Assembly: GCF_016907655.1 (NCBI RefSeq) | Contig: NZ_JAFBCL010000001.1 | Coordinates: 4,622,001-4,686,000, forward strand | Length of the DNA: 64,000 bases | Source of the DNA: Saccharothrix algeriensis | GTDB lineage: Bacteria; Actinomycetota; Actinomycetes; Mycobacteriales; Pseudonocardiaceae | Direction of reading: 5' to 3' | Shown: positions 57,625 to 64,000 of the stretch, in pieces | How the letters are laid out: each line of letters opens with the position of its first letter | How positions within the stretch are numbered: position 1 is the first letter of the stretch | Position numbers and translations under genes: made by a program | Notes under the pieces: generated by a model | What the model was told of the DNA's origin: nothing | The model's input: the letters and a program-made list of their open reading frames with translations, nothing else | The model's database searches: none

Positions 57625-58644
57625 ATGAGCGAGGAGATCGAGCGGTCGACGGCGCGCGTCAGGTTCCCCGGCATCAGCCCGCGGGCCTACGAGCACCCGG
57701 TCGACAGGGGGGCGTTGGCGGTCCTGCGGGCGGTTCCGGGGATCGGGCCCGTGTTGCAGGCGGTGGCGGGCGCGTTCACCGAGCGGGGTGAGCGGCTGGG
57801 CTACGTGGCTTCCGCGATTCGCGTGGGGCCCAGGCAGTACCCGGAGCTGGACCGCATCCGGCTGGAGGCGGCGGCGACGCTGGACATCGACCCGGTGCCC
57901 GAGCTGTTCGTGCAGCGCGACCCGAACGTCTACGCGCGGACGCTGGGCATCGACAAGCCGTTCATCGTGGTGTCCACGGGCCTGCTGGAGCTGCTGGACG
58001 GCGACAGCAAGCGGTTCGTGATCGGGCACGAGATGGGCCACGTGCTGTCCGGCCACGCGCTTTACCAGACCATCCTGTACCGGCTGATGGACATCCAGCA
58101 CGGCCTCGGCTGGATGCCGGCCGGGTTCTGGGCGATCCGGGCGGTCATCGCGGCGCTGCTGGAGTGGTACCGCAAGACCGAGCTGAGCTGCGACCGGGCC
58201 GGGCTGCTGGTCGGGCAGGACCCGGCGGCGGCGCTGCGGGCGCACGTGGCGCTGGCGGGCGGCATGGACCTGAGCCAGGTGGACACCGCCGAGTTCCTGA
58301 AGCAGGCCAAGGAGTACGAGCAGGTCGAGGACGTGCGCGACAGCCTGCTCAAGCTGATCAAGACCTGGCGCAGCACGCACCCGATGGCCGTCGTGCGGGC
58401 GGCGGAGCTGCAGCGGTGGGCGGCGGGCGAGGAGTACCGGGAGATCCTCACCGGGAACTACGCGCGGCGCGAGGACGACCGGCCGGCGTCCACGTTCACC
58501 GAGGACCTCAAGGCGGCGGCCAAGTCCTACAAGGACTCCGCCGAGCGCTCGGAGGACCCGCTGGTGAAGGTGCTCAACGAGGTGGGCGACGTGCTCGTGG
58601 GCGCGGCGGACCGGGTGCGGTCGAGGTTCGGTGGCGATCGGTGA
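57625..58644 (+). CDS. M48 family zinc metallopeptidase
   Basis: A 339-aa peptidase. The zinc site is VIGHEMGHVLSGHAL (His135, Glu136, His139) and the third ligand is probably Glu in RKTELSCDRAGLLV. Hydrophobic stretches are modest, so it may be cytoplasmic or peripherally bound. This actinobacterial subgroup (sometimes HtpX-like) has unknown substrates. A CAGTCT box seven bases before ATG 57625 could be a weak -10 for a leaderless mRNA. Confidence 0.9.
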   Translation: MSEEIERSTARVRFPGISPRAYEHPVDRGALAVLRAVPGIGPVLQAVAGAFTERGERLGYVASAIRVGPRQYPELDRIRLEAAATLDIDPVPELFVQRDPNVYARTLGIDKPFIVVSTGLLELLDGDSKRFVIGHEMGHVLSGHALYQTILYRLMDIQHGLGWMPAGFWAIRAVIAALLEWYRKTELSCDRAGLLVGQDPAAALRAHVALAGGMDLSQVDTAEFLKQAKEYEQVEDVRDSLLKLIKTWRSTHPMAVVRAAELQRWAAGEEYREILTGNYARREDDRPASTFTEDLKAAAKSYKDSAERSEDPLVKVLNEVGDVLVGAADRVRSRFGGDR

Positions 58645-58740
58645 CCCGGACACCGGCACTGGCCCATTAGGCTGAACGTCGCATAACTGTCGTCCGTTGT
58701 GGCTAGTCTCTGATCATCGCTCTTGATCGGAGGAGGGGCC

Positions 58741-59484
58741 GTGCGGCTGGGTGCGCTGGTGCTGGTGTTGATGGTGTTGGGCGGGGGCGCAGCAGCGGCC
58801 GACCCCCGCGTGGTGGGTGGCTCGCGGGTGTCCATCGACGACCACCCGTGGGTCGTCTACCTGACCGACGCGCAGGGCAATCAGTTCTGCGGCGGGACGC
58901 TGGTCGCGCCGGCGAAGGTGCTGACCGCCGCGCACTGCGCGACGGGCCTGGCGCCGAAGACCGCGCGGGTGGTCGTCGGCCGGGAGGACAAGCGGGACAG
59001 CTCGCAGGGCGTGGCGGTGCCGGTGGTGGAGGTCTGGACGCACCCGGAGTTCGTGTCGGCCGACCGCGGCTACGACGTGGCGGTGCTGACGCTGAAGCGC
59101 GCGGTGTCGGTCTCGCCGCTGGAGCTGGCCGAGGGCGAGGGGCTGTACGAGCCCGGGACGTGGGCGCTGGCGCTGGGCTGGGGCCGGACGTCCGAGCAGG
59201 GCGCGACCTCGCGGTACCTGATGGGCGTCGAGCTGCCGGTGGTGTCGGACGAGTCGTGCGCCGAGTCCTACCCGCAGTTCCGGTCGGAGCACATGGTGTG
59301 CGCCGGGGTGCCCGAGGGCGGGGTCGACACGTGCCAGGGCGACTCGGGCGGTCCGCTGGTCGCGGACGGGCGGCTGATCGGCGTGACGTCCTGGGGCGAG
59401 GGGTGCGCGCGCGAGAACAGGCCGGGCGTGTACTCGCGGATCACGGCCTACCGGGCGGAGCTGGACGAGCAGATCTTCGGGTAG
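58741..59484 (+). CDS. Secreted trypsin-like serine protease (S1)
   Basis: A 247-aa protease. A short signal peptide (L-G-A-L-V-L-V-L-M-V-L-G-G-G-A-A-A-A) leads to the mature start VVGGSRV. The catalytic triad is His65 in LTAAHC, Asp112 in GYDVAVLTL and Ser202 in CQGDSGGPLV. Paired cysteines match trypsin disulfides. GTG at 58741 follows GGAGGAGG. It resembles the Streptomyces griseus trypsin type. Confidence 0.93.
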   Translation: MRLGALVLVLMVLGGGAAAADPRVVGGSRVSIDDHPWVVYLTDAQGNQFCGGTLVAPAKVLTAAHCATGLAPKTARVVVGREDKRDSSQGVAVPVVEVWTHPEFVSADRGYDVAVLTLKRAVSVSPLELAEGEGLYEPGTWALALGWGRTSEQGATSRYLMGVELPVVSDESCAESYPQFRSEHMVCAGVPEGGVDTCQGDSGGPLVADGRLIGVTSWGEGCARENRPGVYSRITAYRAELDEQIFG

Positions 59485-59922
59485 GGCCCGCGAACGCGAG
59501 CGGCGGGCGCGCGGTCGCCGGGTGGCGGGCGGACCGGTCCGCGGTCGTCCGGCGCGGCCGGGCTTCGGCACGGGTGATCCGGTGCTGCCGGGCTTCGGCG
59601 TCGGGTGGTTCGGTGCGGCCGGGCTTCGGCGTCGGGTGACCGGGCGTCGGGTGTTCCGGTGCGGGTGGTCGAGGGGCGCGCGGCCGGGGTGTCGAGGCCG
59701 GCCGCGGGGTGCGGTGCGCCCGTCGGCCGGCTCGGGCTCGGCGGTGGCGGTGCCGCCCGGCGGCGCGCTCCGGCGGCGCTGCCCCGCGGTGCGCCCCGGC
59801 GGTGCTGTCCTGCGCTGCACCCCGGCGGCGCTGCCCGACGGCGCCGCTCCGCGGTGCGCCCCGGCCCGCCCGGAGACGCCCGGCCCGCGAGGTCGGCCGA
59901 CCGGGCCCGGCGGGGTGGGCCC
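59485..59922. other. 438-bp GC-rich repetitive intergenic region
   Basis: Lies between convergent S1 protease and LysE genes. From about 59560 to 59670 units like GGCCGGGCTTCGGCGTCGGG repeat with a period near 29 bp; from about 59750 to 59880 a second family (CCCCGGCGGCGCTGCCC) repeats. I see no gene. Confidence 0.6.
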
Positions 59923-60534
59923 TCAGACCACCAGGCCCACCGACATGGTCAGGAACACCGCCGCGCAGACCGCGTCCAGCGCGGTCGTCACGCCCGGCTT
60001 GCGCAGTCGGCGGCCCATGCTGCTCGCGGCCAGCACGATCAGCAGCTCCCAGAGCGCCGCCATCGCCAGGAAGACCAGCGCCAGCACGGTCAGCTGCGCG
60101 GCGGGGCTGCCGGCGCCGATGAAGTGCGGCAGGAACGCCAGGCTGAACAGCAGCATCTTCGGGTTGGTGATGTTGGTCAGGAAGCCCTGCCGGAACGGGC
60201 GGTCGGCGGCGACCTCGCCGGCCTCCTCGGGCGCGTCGCGGCGCAGCAGCCCGCGCGCGATGCCCAGCGCCAGGTACAGCAGGTAGGCCGCGCCGACCCA
60301 CTTCAGCGCGGTCAGCACCACCGGGTACCGCGCGATCACCACGCCCAGGCCGGAGATGACCAGCCCCACCTGCGCGGCCGCCGCCGTGTGGATGCCGGCC
60401 AGCGCCCACAGCCCCGCCCTGGTGCCGGCCCGCATCGAGGTCCGGAGCAGGAGGAACGCGTCCACGCCCGGCGTCAGCACGACGACCGCGCACGCGATGA
60501 GGAACGTCGGTAGCTGGGTGAAGTCCAGGTGCAT
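59923..60534 (-). CDS. LysE family translocator
   Basis: A 203-aa exporter with five or six helices. It begins MHLDFTQLPTFLIACAVVVL and has the family motif TPGVDAFLLLRTSMRAGTRA, then GFLTNITNPKMLLFSLAFLP. LysE/RhtB proteins export amino acids. ATG 60534 has GAGGGAAACC upstream. The 268 bp beyond the start contains a locally AT-richer patch (about 60585-60645) likely to be its promoter. Confidence 0.92.
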   Translation of the reverse strand: MHLDFTQLPTFLIACAVVVLTPGVDAFLLLRTSMRAGTRAGLWALAGIHTAAAAQVGLVISGLGVVIARYPVVLTALKWVGAAYLLYLALGIARGLLRRDAPEEAGEVAADRPFRQGFLTNITNPKMLLFSLAFLPHFIGAGSPAAQLTVLALVFLAMAALWELLIVLAASSMGRRLRKPGVTTALDAVCAAVFLTMSVGLVV

Positions 60535-60802
60535 GGTTTCCCTCCCTCGGGTTCCGGACAGATAGCGGTGATCTGCCTCACGTGCCGTCAAATCTTCGGC
60601 TCCAGGCGATCCTAACAACAAAATTTCCCGCTTCGATACCCGTTGACGCCTTATCGCCCACCGCGGCCGGGAGGAGTGCCCCGCGGCGGGGGGAGGCGCG
60701 CACCGGCGGCCGGGGACGCGCGGTCGCGACGGCCGCGGCCCGGAGCGCCGCGGCAGGACGAGTCACACCCCCGGGCGTCCGGGACTGTGGTACCAACGCG
60801 AT

Positions 60803-61261
60803 GTGCGCTCGCATCCCTATCCGGCCACGCTGCGCCGCAAGTGGTCGGCCGACCTGACCTCCGCGCAGCTGTACGCCCTGCTCAAGCTGCGCGGCGAGGT
60901 CTTCGTGGTCGAGCAGTCCTGCCCCTACCCGGAGCTGGACGGCCGCGACCTGGAGCCCGGTACCAGGCACTTCTGGCTGGAGGCGGACTCCTCACCCGAA
61001 CCGCGGGCCTACCTGAGGCTGCTGGAGGAGCCCGACGGCGCGTTCCGCATCGGGCGCGTGTGCACGGCCCGCGCCGCGCGCGGTCGCGGCTACAGCCGGC
61101 GGTTGGTGGAGGCCGCGCTGGTCGAGGTCGGCCGGCGGGTGTGCGTGCTGGACGCGCAGACCTACGTCGCCGACTTCTACGCCTCGTTCGGGTTCATGCC
61201 CGAGGGCTCGGAGTTCATCGAGGACGGGATACCGCACCTGCGGATGCGCCGGTCCCGCTGA
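60803..61261 (+). CDS. GNAT N-acetyltransferase, ElaA family
   Basis: A 152-aa ElaA-like acetyltransferase. Motifs are LYALLKLRGEVFVVEQSCPY followed by P-E-L-D-G-R-D, RIGRVCTARAARGRGYSRRL as the acetyl-CoA loop, and VADFYASFGFMPEGSEFIED. Substrate is unknown. Its 3' end overlaps the end of bioF by 47 bp on the opposite strand. Confidence 0.93.
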   Translation: MRSHPYPATLRRKWSADLTSAQLYALLKLRGEVFVVEQSCPYPELDGRDLEPGTRHFWLEADSSPEPRAYLRLLEEPDGAFRIGRVCTARAARGRGYSRRLVEAALVEVGRRVCVLDAQTYVADFYASFGFMPEGSEFIEDGIPHLRMRRSR

Positions 61262-62408
61262 TCACCCGCACGGCCCGCTCGACGTCGGCCTCGGTCAGGT
61301 CGGCCCGCGCGGTCAGCCGCAGGCGGGAGACCTGGTCGGGCACTGACGGCGGCCGGAAGCAGCCGACCAGCACGCCCTGCGCCCGGCACGCCTCGGCCCA
61401 GTCGAGCGCGGCCTCGGGCGACGGCGCGCGCACCGACACCACCGCCGCCGCCGGGCTGCCGACCAGCAGGCCCGCCGCGCGCAGCCGCTCCGCCAGGTCC
61501 CGGGCCACGGCCAGGGCGCGGGCCGGGCGGTCCGGCTCCTCGCGCAGCGCCTTCAGCGCCGCCAGCGCCGCCGCCGCGCTGCCCGGCGCCAGGCCGGTGT
61601 CGAAGATGAACGTCCGGGCCGTGTCGACCAGGTGCCGGATCACCCGGCTCGGCCCGAGCACCGCGCCGCCCTGCGCGCCCAGCGACTTGGACAGCGTCAC
61701 GGTCGTCACGACGTCGGGCGCCTTGGCCAGCCCGGCCGCGTGCACGGCGCCCCGGCCGCCCTCGCCGAGCACGCCGAGGCCGTGCGCGTCGTCCACCACC
61801 AGCGCCGAGGCGTGCTCGCGGCACGCCGCCGCCAGCTCGGGCAGCGGCGCCAGGTCGCCGTCGACGGAGAACACCGAGTCGGTGACCACCAGCGCCCGCC
61901 GCTTGCCCCGCGTCGCCAGCGCGTGCGCGACCTGCGGGACGTCGCAGTGCCCGGCCACCACCACGTCGGCCTTGGACAGCCGCGTGCCGTCGATCAGCGA
62001 CGCGTGGATGTGCTGGTCGGCCACGATCGCCGTGCCGGGGCCGGACAGCGCCGTGAGCGCGGCCAGGTTCGCCGCGTAGCCGGAGGAGAACACCAGCGCC
62101 GCCTGCGCGCCGCAGAAGTTCGCCAGCTCGTACTCCAGCTCGGTGTGCAGCTCGGTGGAGCCGGTGACCAGCCGCGACCCGGTCGACCCCGCGCCCCAGC
62201 GCAGCGCCGCGGCGGCCGCCGCGCCCGTGACGCGCTTGTCGCGGGTCAGGCCGAGGTAGTCGTTGGACGCCAGGTCCAGGTCGGTGGAGGTGGCCGGTCG
62301 GGGCCGGACGCGGCGGGCCAGGCCCGCCTTGGCCCGGGCCTGCGCGCGGGTGTCCACCCAGTCGAACACCGATTCCGGACCGCTCCCGACCGCTGTGCTC
62401 ACGCTCAC
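61215..62408 (-). CDS. bioF: 8-amino-7-oxononanoate synthase
   Basis: A PLP-dependent alpha-oxoamine synthase that joins pimeloyl-ACP/CoA and alanine in biotin synthesis, 397 aa. Visible are NDYLGLTRDKRV, GSTGSRLVTGSTELHTELE, SSGYAANLAAL, DDAHGLGVLGEGGRG and the PLP Lys in TVTLSKSLGAQGGAV. Starts at GTG 62408 or 62402 are both possible. bioA, bioD and bioB are not adjacent in the window, so the pathway is split or the enzyme could be a related 2-amino-3-ketobutyrate ligase; the sequence favours BioF. Confidence 0.88.
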   Translation of the reverse strand: MSVSTAVGSGPESVFDWVDTRAQARAKAGLARRVRPRPATSTDLDLASNDYLGLTRDKRVTGAAAAAALRWGAGSTGSRLVTGSTELHTELEYELANFCGAQAALVFSSGYAANLAALTALSGPGTAIVADQHIHASLIDGTRLSKADVVVAGHCDVPQVAHALATRGKRRALVVTDSVFSVDGDLAPLPELAAACREHASALVVDDAHGLGVLGEGGRGAVHAAGLAKAPDVVTTVTLSKSLGAQGGAVLGPSRVIRHLVDTARTFIFDTGLAPGSAAAALAALKALREEPDRPARALAVARDLAERLRAAGLLVGSPAAAVVSVRAPSPEAALDWAEACRAQGVLVGCFRPPSVPDQVSRLRLTARADLTEADVERAVRVISGTGASAGAVSRPR

Positions 62409-62432
62409 GCCGGCAGTGTCGCATCCGGCCGC

Positions 62433-62438
62433 TACCGT
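62433..62438 (+). promoter_or_regulatory. Candidate -10 box for a leaderless P450 mRNA
   Basis: TACCGT lies six bases before the GTG start at 62445. The gap to the divergent bioF start is only 36 bp. Confidence 0.45.
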
Positions 62439-62444
62439 CCCCGC

Positions 62445-63632
62445 GTGGACCTCTTCCAGCTCGGGCCGGCCGACCTGCGCTCGCTGCGCGCCGACGCGCC
62501 GGTCCACCGGGCGGGCGAGTCCGGGCTGTGGCTGGTCAGCCGCTACGACGACGTGCGCGCCGTGCTCGCCGACCCGAAGCGGTTCCACCCGGACAACGCG
62601 CTGACCGCCGTGACCCCGATCCCGCGCCCGGTCCTGCGGGTGCTGGCCCGCTCGGGCTTCTCGCTGCCGCCGACGCTGGCCAACAACGGCACCGGCACCC
62701 ACGCCGGGCTGCGCCGGCTCGTCGCCGCGTTCCTCACCCCGGCCCGCGTGCGGGCGATGCGGCCCCGGATCGCCGAGCTGGCCCGCGCCCGGCTGGCGCG
62801 GCTGACCGGCCCGGTCGTCGACCTGCACCCGGCGCTGGCGCGGGACCTGCCCGCGATCGTGCTGCTGGAGGTCCTGGGCATCCGCAGCGAGGGCGTCGAC
62901 GTCCCGGCGCTCAAGGCGTGGAGCACGGCGTCCCTGGAGCTGTTCTGGGGCAACCCGTCGCGGGAGCGCCAGCGCGAGCTGGCGGGGCCGACCGCCGAGT
63001 TCCACCGCTGGCTGACCCACCGGATCCGGACCGCCCGCGGCGACGACCTGTTCGGCGCGCTGCGCGACGTGCCCCTGCGGGAGGCGGCCGGCCTGTGCTA
63101 CTTCCTGCTCATCGCGGGCCAGGAGACGACCACCCAGCTGCTGTGCGCGGCGTTCGACGCCGTCCTGCGGCAGGACGGCCTGTGGGCGCGGCTGGCCGAG
63201 CCGGGCGTGGCGGCGGGGGTCGTGGAGGAGGTGCTGCGCCGCGACGCGCCGGTCAGCACGTGGCGGCGGATCGCGGCCGAGCCGGTGACGCTCTCCGGCG
63301 TGGCCGTGCCGGCGGGCGCGCACCTGCTGCTGATGCTCGCCGGCTCCGGGTCCGACCCGGAGGTGTTCCCCGATCCCGAGCGCCTGTGCCCGGCCCGGCC
63401 GAACTCCCGCAAGCACCTGGCGTTCGGCCACGGCAGGCACTTCTGCCTGGGCGCCGGCCTGGCCCGCCTGGAGGCGGAGGTGGTGCTGCGCGAGACCCGC
63501 GCCCGCTTCCCGCGCCTGCGCCTGGCCTCCGCCGAGCCGCCGCCGATGCTGAGCCTGCTGTCCTTCCGGGCGCCGCTGAGCGTCCGCGTCCGGTTGGGCG
63601 ACACCCGCCCGGAGCGCGCCGGCGCGCCGTGA
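62445..63632 (+). CDS. Cytochrome P450
   Basis: A 395-aa soluble bacterial P450. The heme-binding loop is FGHGRHFCLGAGLARLEAEV with the Cys ligand; the K-helix ExxR is EEVLRRD; the I-helix has IAGQETTTQLL. In the oxygen-activation motif, Gln-Glu-Thr-Thr replaces the more usual H-E-T-T or D-x-T-T, which is tolerated in some families. No redox partner gene is adjacent. Substrate is unknown. Confidence 0.93.
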   Translation: MDLFQLGPADLRSLRADAPVHRAGESGLWLVSRYDDVRAVLADPKRFHPDNALTAVTPIPRPVLRVLARSGFSLPPTLANNGTGTHAGLRRLVAAFLTPARVRAMRPRIAELARARLARLTGPVVDLHPALARDLPAIVLLEVLGIRSEGVDVPALKAWSTASLELFWGNPSRERQRELAGPTAEFHRWLTHRIRTARGDDLFGALRDVPLREAAGLCYFLLIAGQETTTQLLCAAFDAVLRQDGLWARLAEPGVAAGVVEEVLRRDAPVSTWRRIAAEPVTLSGVAVPAGAHLLLMLAGSGSDPEVFPDPERLCPARPNSRKHLAFGHGRHFCLGAGLARLEAEVVLRETRARFPRLRLASAEPPPMLSLLSFRAPLSVRVRLGDTRPERAGAP

Positions 63633-63689
63633 CCTGCTTCACGGTGATCGGGCTCCCGGCCTTCGGGACTTGGACGACCCGGCCGCGGG

Positions 63690-63838
63690 TGCGACGATGC
63701 CCGGGTTGTAGGGGTGCGCGAGGAAGCCGGTGCGAATCCGGCACGGTCCCGCCACTGTGACCGGGCGCGTGGATCCGGGAGTCAGGAACTCGACCCCCGA
63801 ACTCACCGAACCGGACACGGGCGTGGACACCCGAGGAA
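63690..63838 (+). ncRNA. Cobalamin (AdoCbl) riboswitch
   Basis: The conserved core is clear: GAAGCCGGTGCGAATCCGGC from 63723, then CGGTCCCGCCACTGTGAC, which contains the B12 box region, and GAGTCAGGAACTCGAC at about 63779-63794. It precedes a chelatase-type gene by about 15-60 bases and probably shuts off its expression when coenzyme B12 is abundant, most likely by masking the start region in GC-rich actinobacteria. Confidence 0.93.
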
Positions 63839-63850
63839 GGACACCGCCGC

Positions 63851-64000
63851 ATGGGCGCGCGTTTCCCCTTTTCCGCTGTCGTCGGGCAGGACGACCTCCG
63901 CACGGCCCTGTTGCTCAACGCCGTCCACCCCGGCATCGGCGGGGTGCTGGTCCGAGGCGAGAAGGGGACCGCGAAGTCGACCGCGGTCCGCGCCCTCGCC
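63851..64000 (+). CDS. Chelatase AAA subunit (BchI/ChlI-like, cobalamin-regulated), partial
   Basis: The first 50 codons of a gene cut by the window end. It begins MGARFPFSAVVGQDDLRTAL and contains the P-loop VLVRGEKGTAKSTAVRALA, as in BchI/ChlI subunits of magnesium/cobalt chelatases. The cobalamin riboswitch directly upstream points to cobalt insertion (with CobN) in B12 synthesis. The homologous gene near mtr in mycobacteria is annotated as a magnesium chelatase. Confidence 0.88.
   Translation, partial: MGARFPFSAVVGQDDLRTALLLNAVHPGIGGVLVRGEKGTAKSTAVRALA

Overview
The window is very GC-rich DNA from an actinobacterium. Gene content points to the Pseudonocardiales (a Saccharothrix/Actinosynnema/Lentzea-like organism): a WhiG sigma factor, mycothione reductase, an AfsR-type regulator, an actinobacterial S-adenosyl methyltransferase (DUF574 family), many GTG/TTG starts and several probable leaderless promoters. 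The genus is an inference from gene content; no rRNA is present. No tRNA or CRISPR array was seen.

Left part (1-31 kb) is the conserved actinobacterial chromosome backbone, in the order known from mycobacteria: comM/yifB (partial), dprA, xerC, whiG, an M23 peptidase, rpsB, tsf, pyrH, frr, cdsA, rlmN, then dxr, rip (site-2 protease), ispG, a GNAT gene, a penicillin-binding lipoprotein and map. It is interrupted by a 1.6-kb low-complexity stretch between comM and dprA, a VOC/methyltransferase/aldo-keto reductase/PadR group, a carbonic anhydrase, a DUF2631 protein, a potABDC-type polyamine ABC transporter and a two-component system.

The right part (31-64 kb) is more mixed: cobQ, a pentapeptide-repeat membrane protein, EamA and MFS exporters with divergent LysR and GntR regulators, mycothione reductase, a polysaccharide deacetylase, an unusual membrane-anchored PstS-like protein, lon with a HAIR (HspR) operator, a membrane-tethered receiver-like protein, a HIT protein, an AfsR-type regulator, two hexapeptide acetyltransferases, a TetR regulator, proteases (M48 and S1), LysE, bioF, a cytochrome P450, and finally a cobalamin riboswitch in front of a truncated chelatase-type AAA gene.

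The most unusual feature is a dispersed element of about 485-545 bp present three times in the same orientation (about 34.76-35.31, 44.22-45.92 and 54.63-55.11 kb). Each copy is an inverted pair of related long hairpins (inner stems of 26-27 bp, outer stems of 22-25 bp, loops of 9-10 nt) around a conserved single-copy core. The stem sequences differ between copies but the two arms change together, which is direct evidence that pairing is conserved. Every copy sits just past the 3' end of the minus-strand gene on its right. Copy B is interrupted by an IS630-family element (44706-45880, TA duplication, 22-bp perfect terminal repeats, GGGAAAA slippery site). I do not recognise this element as any named family.
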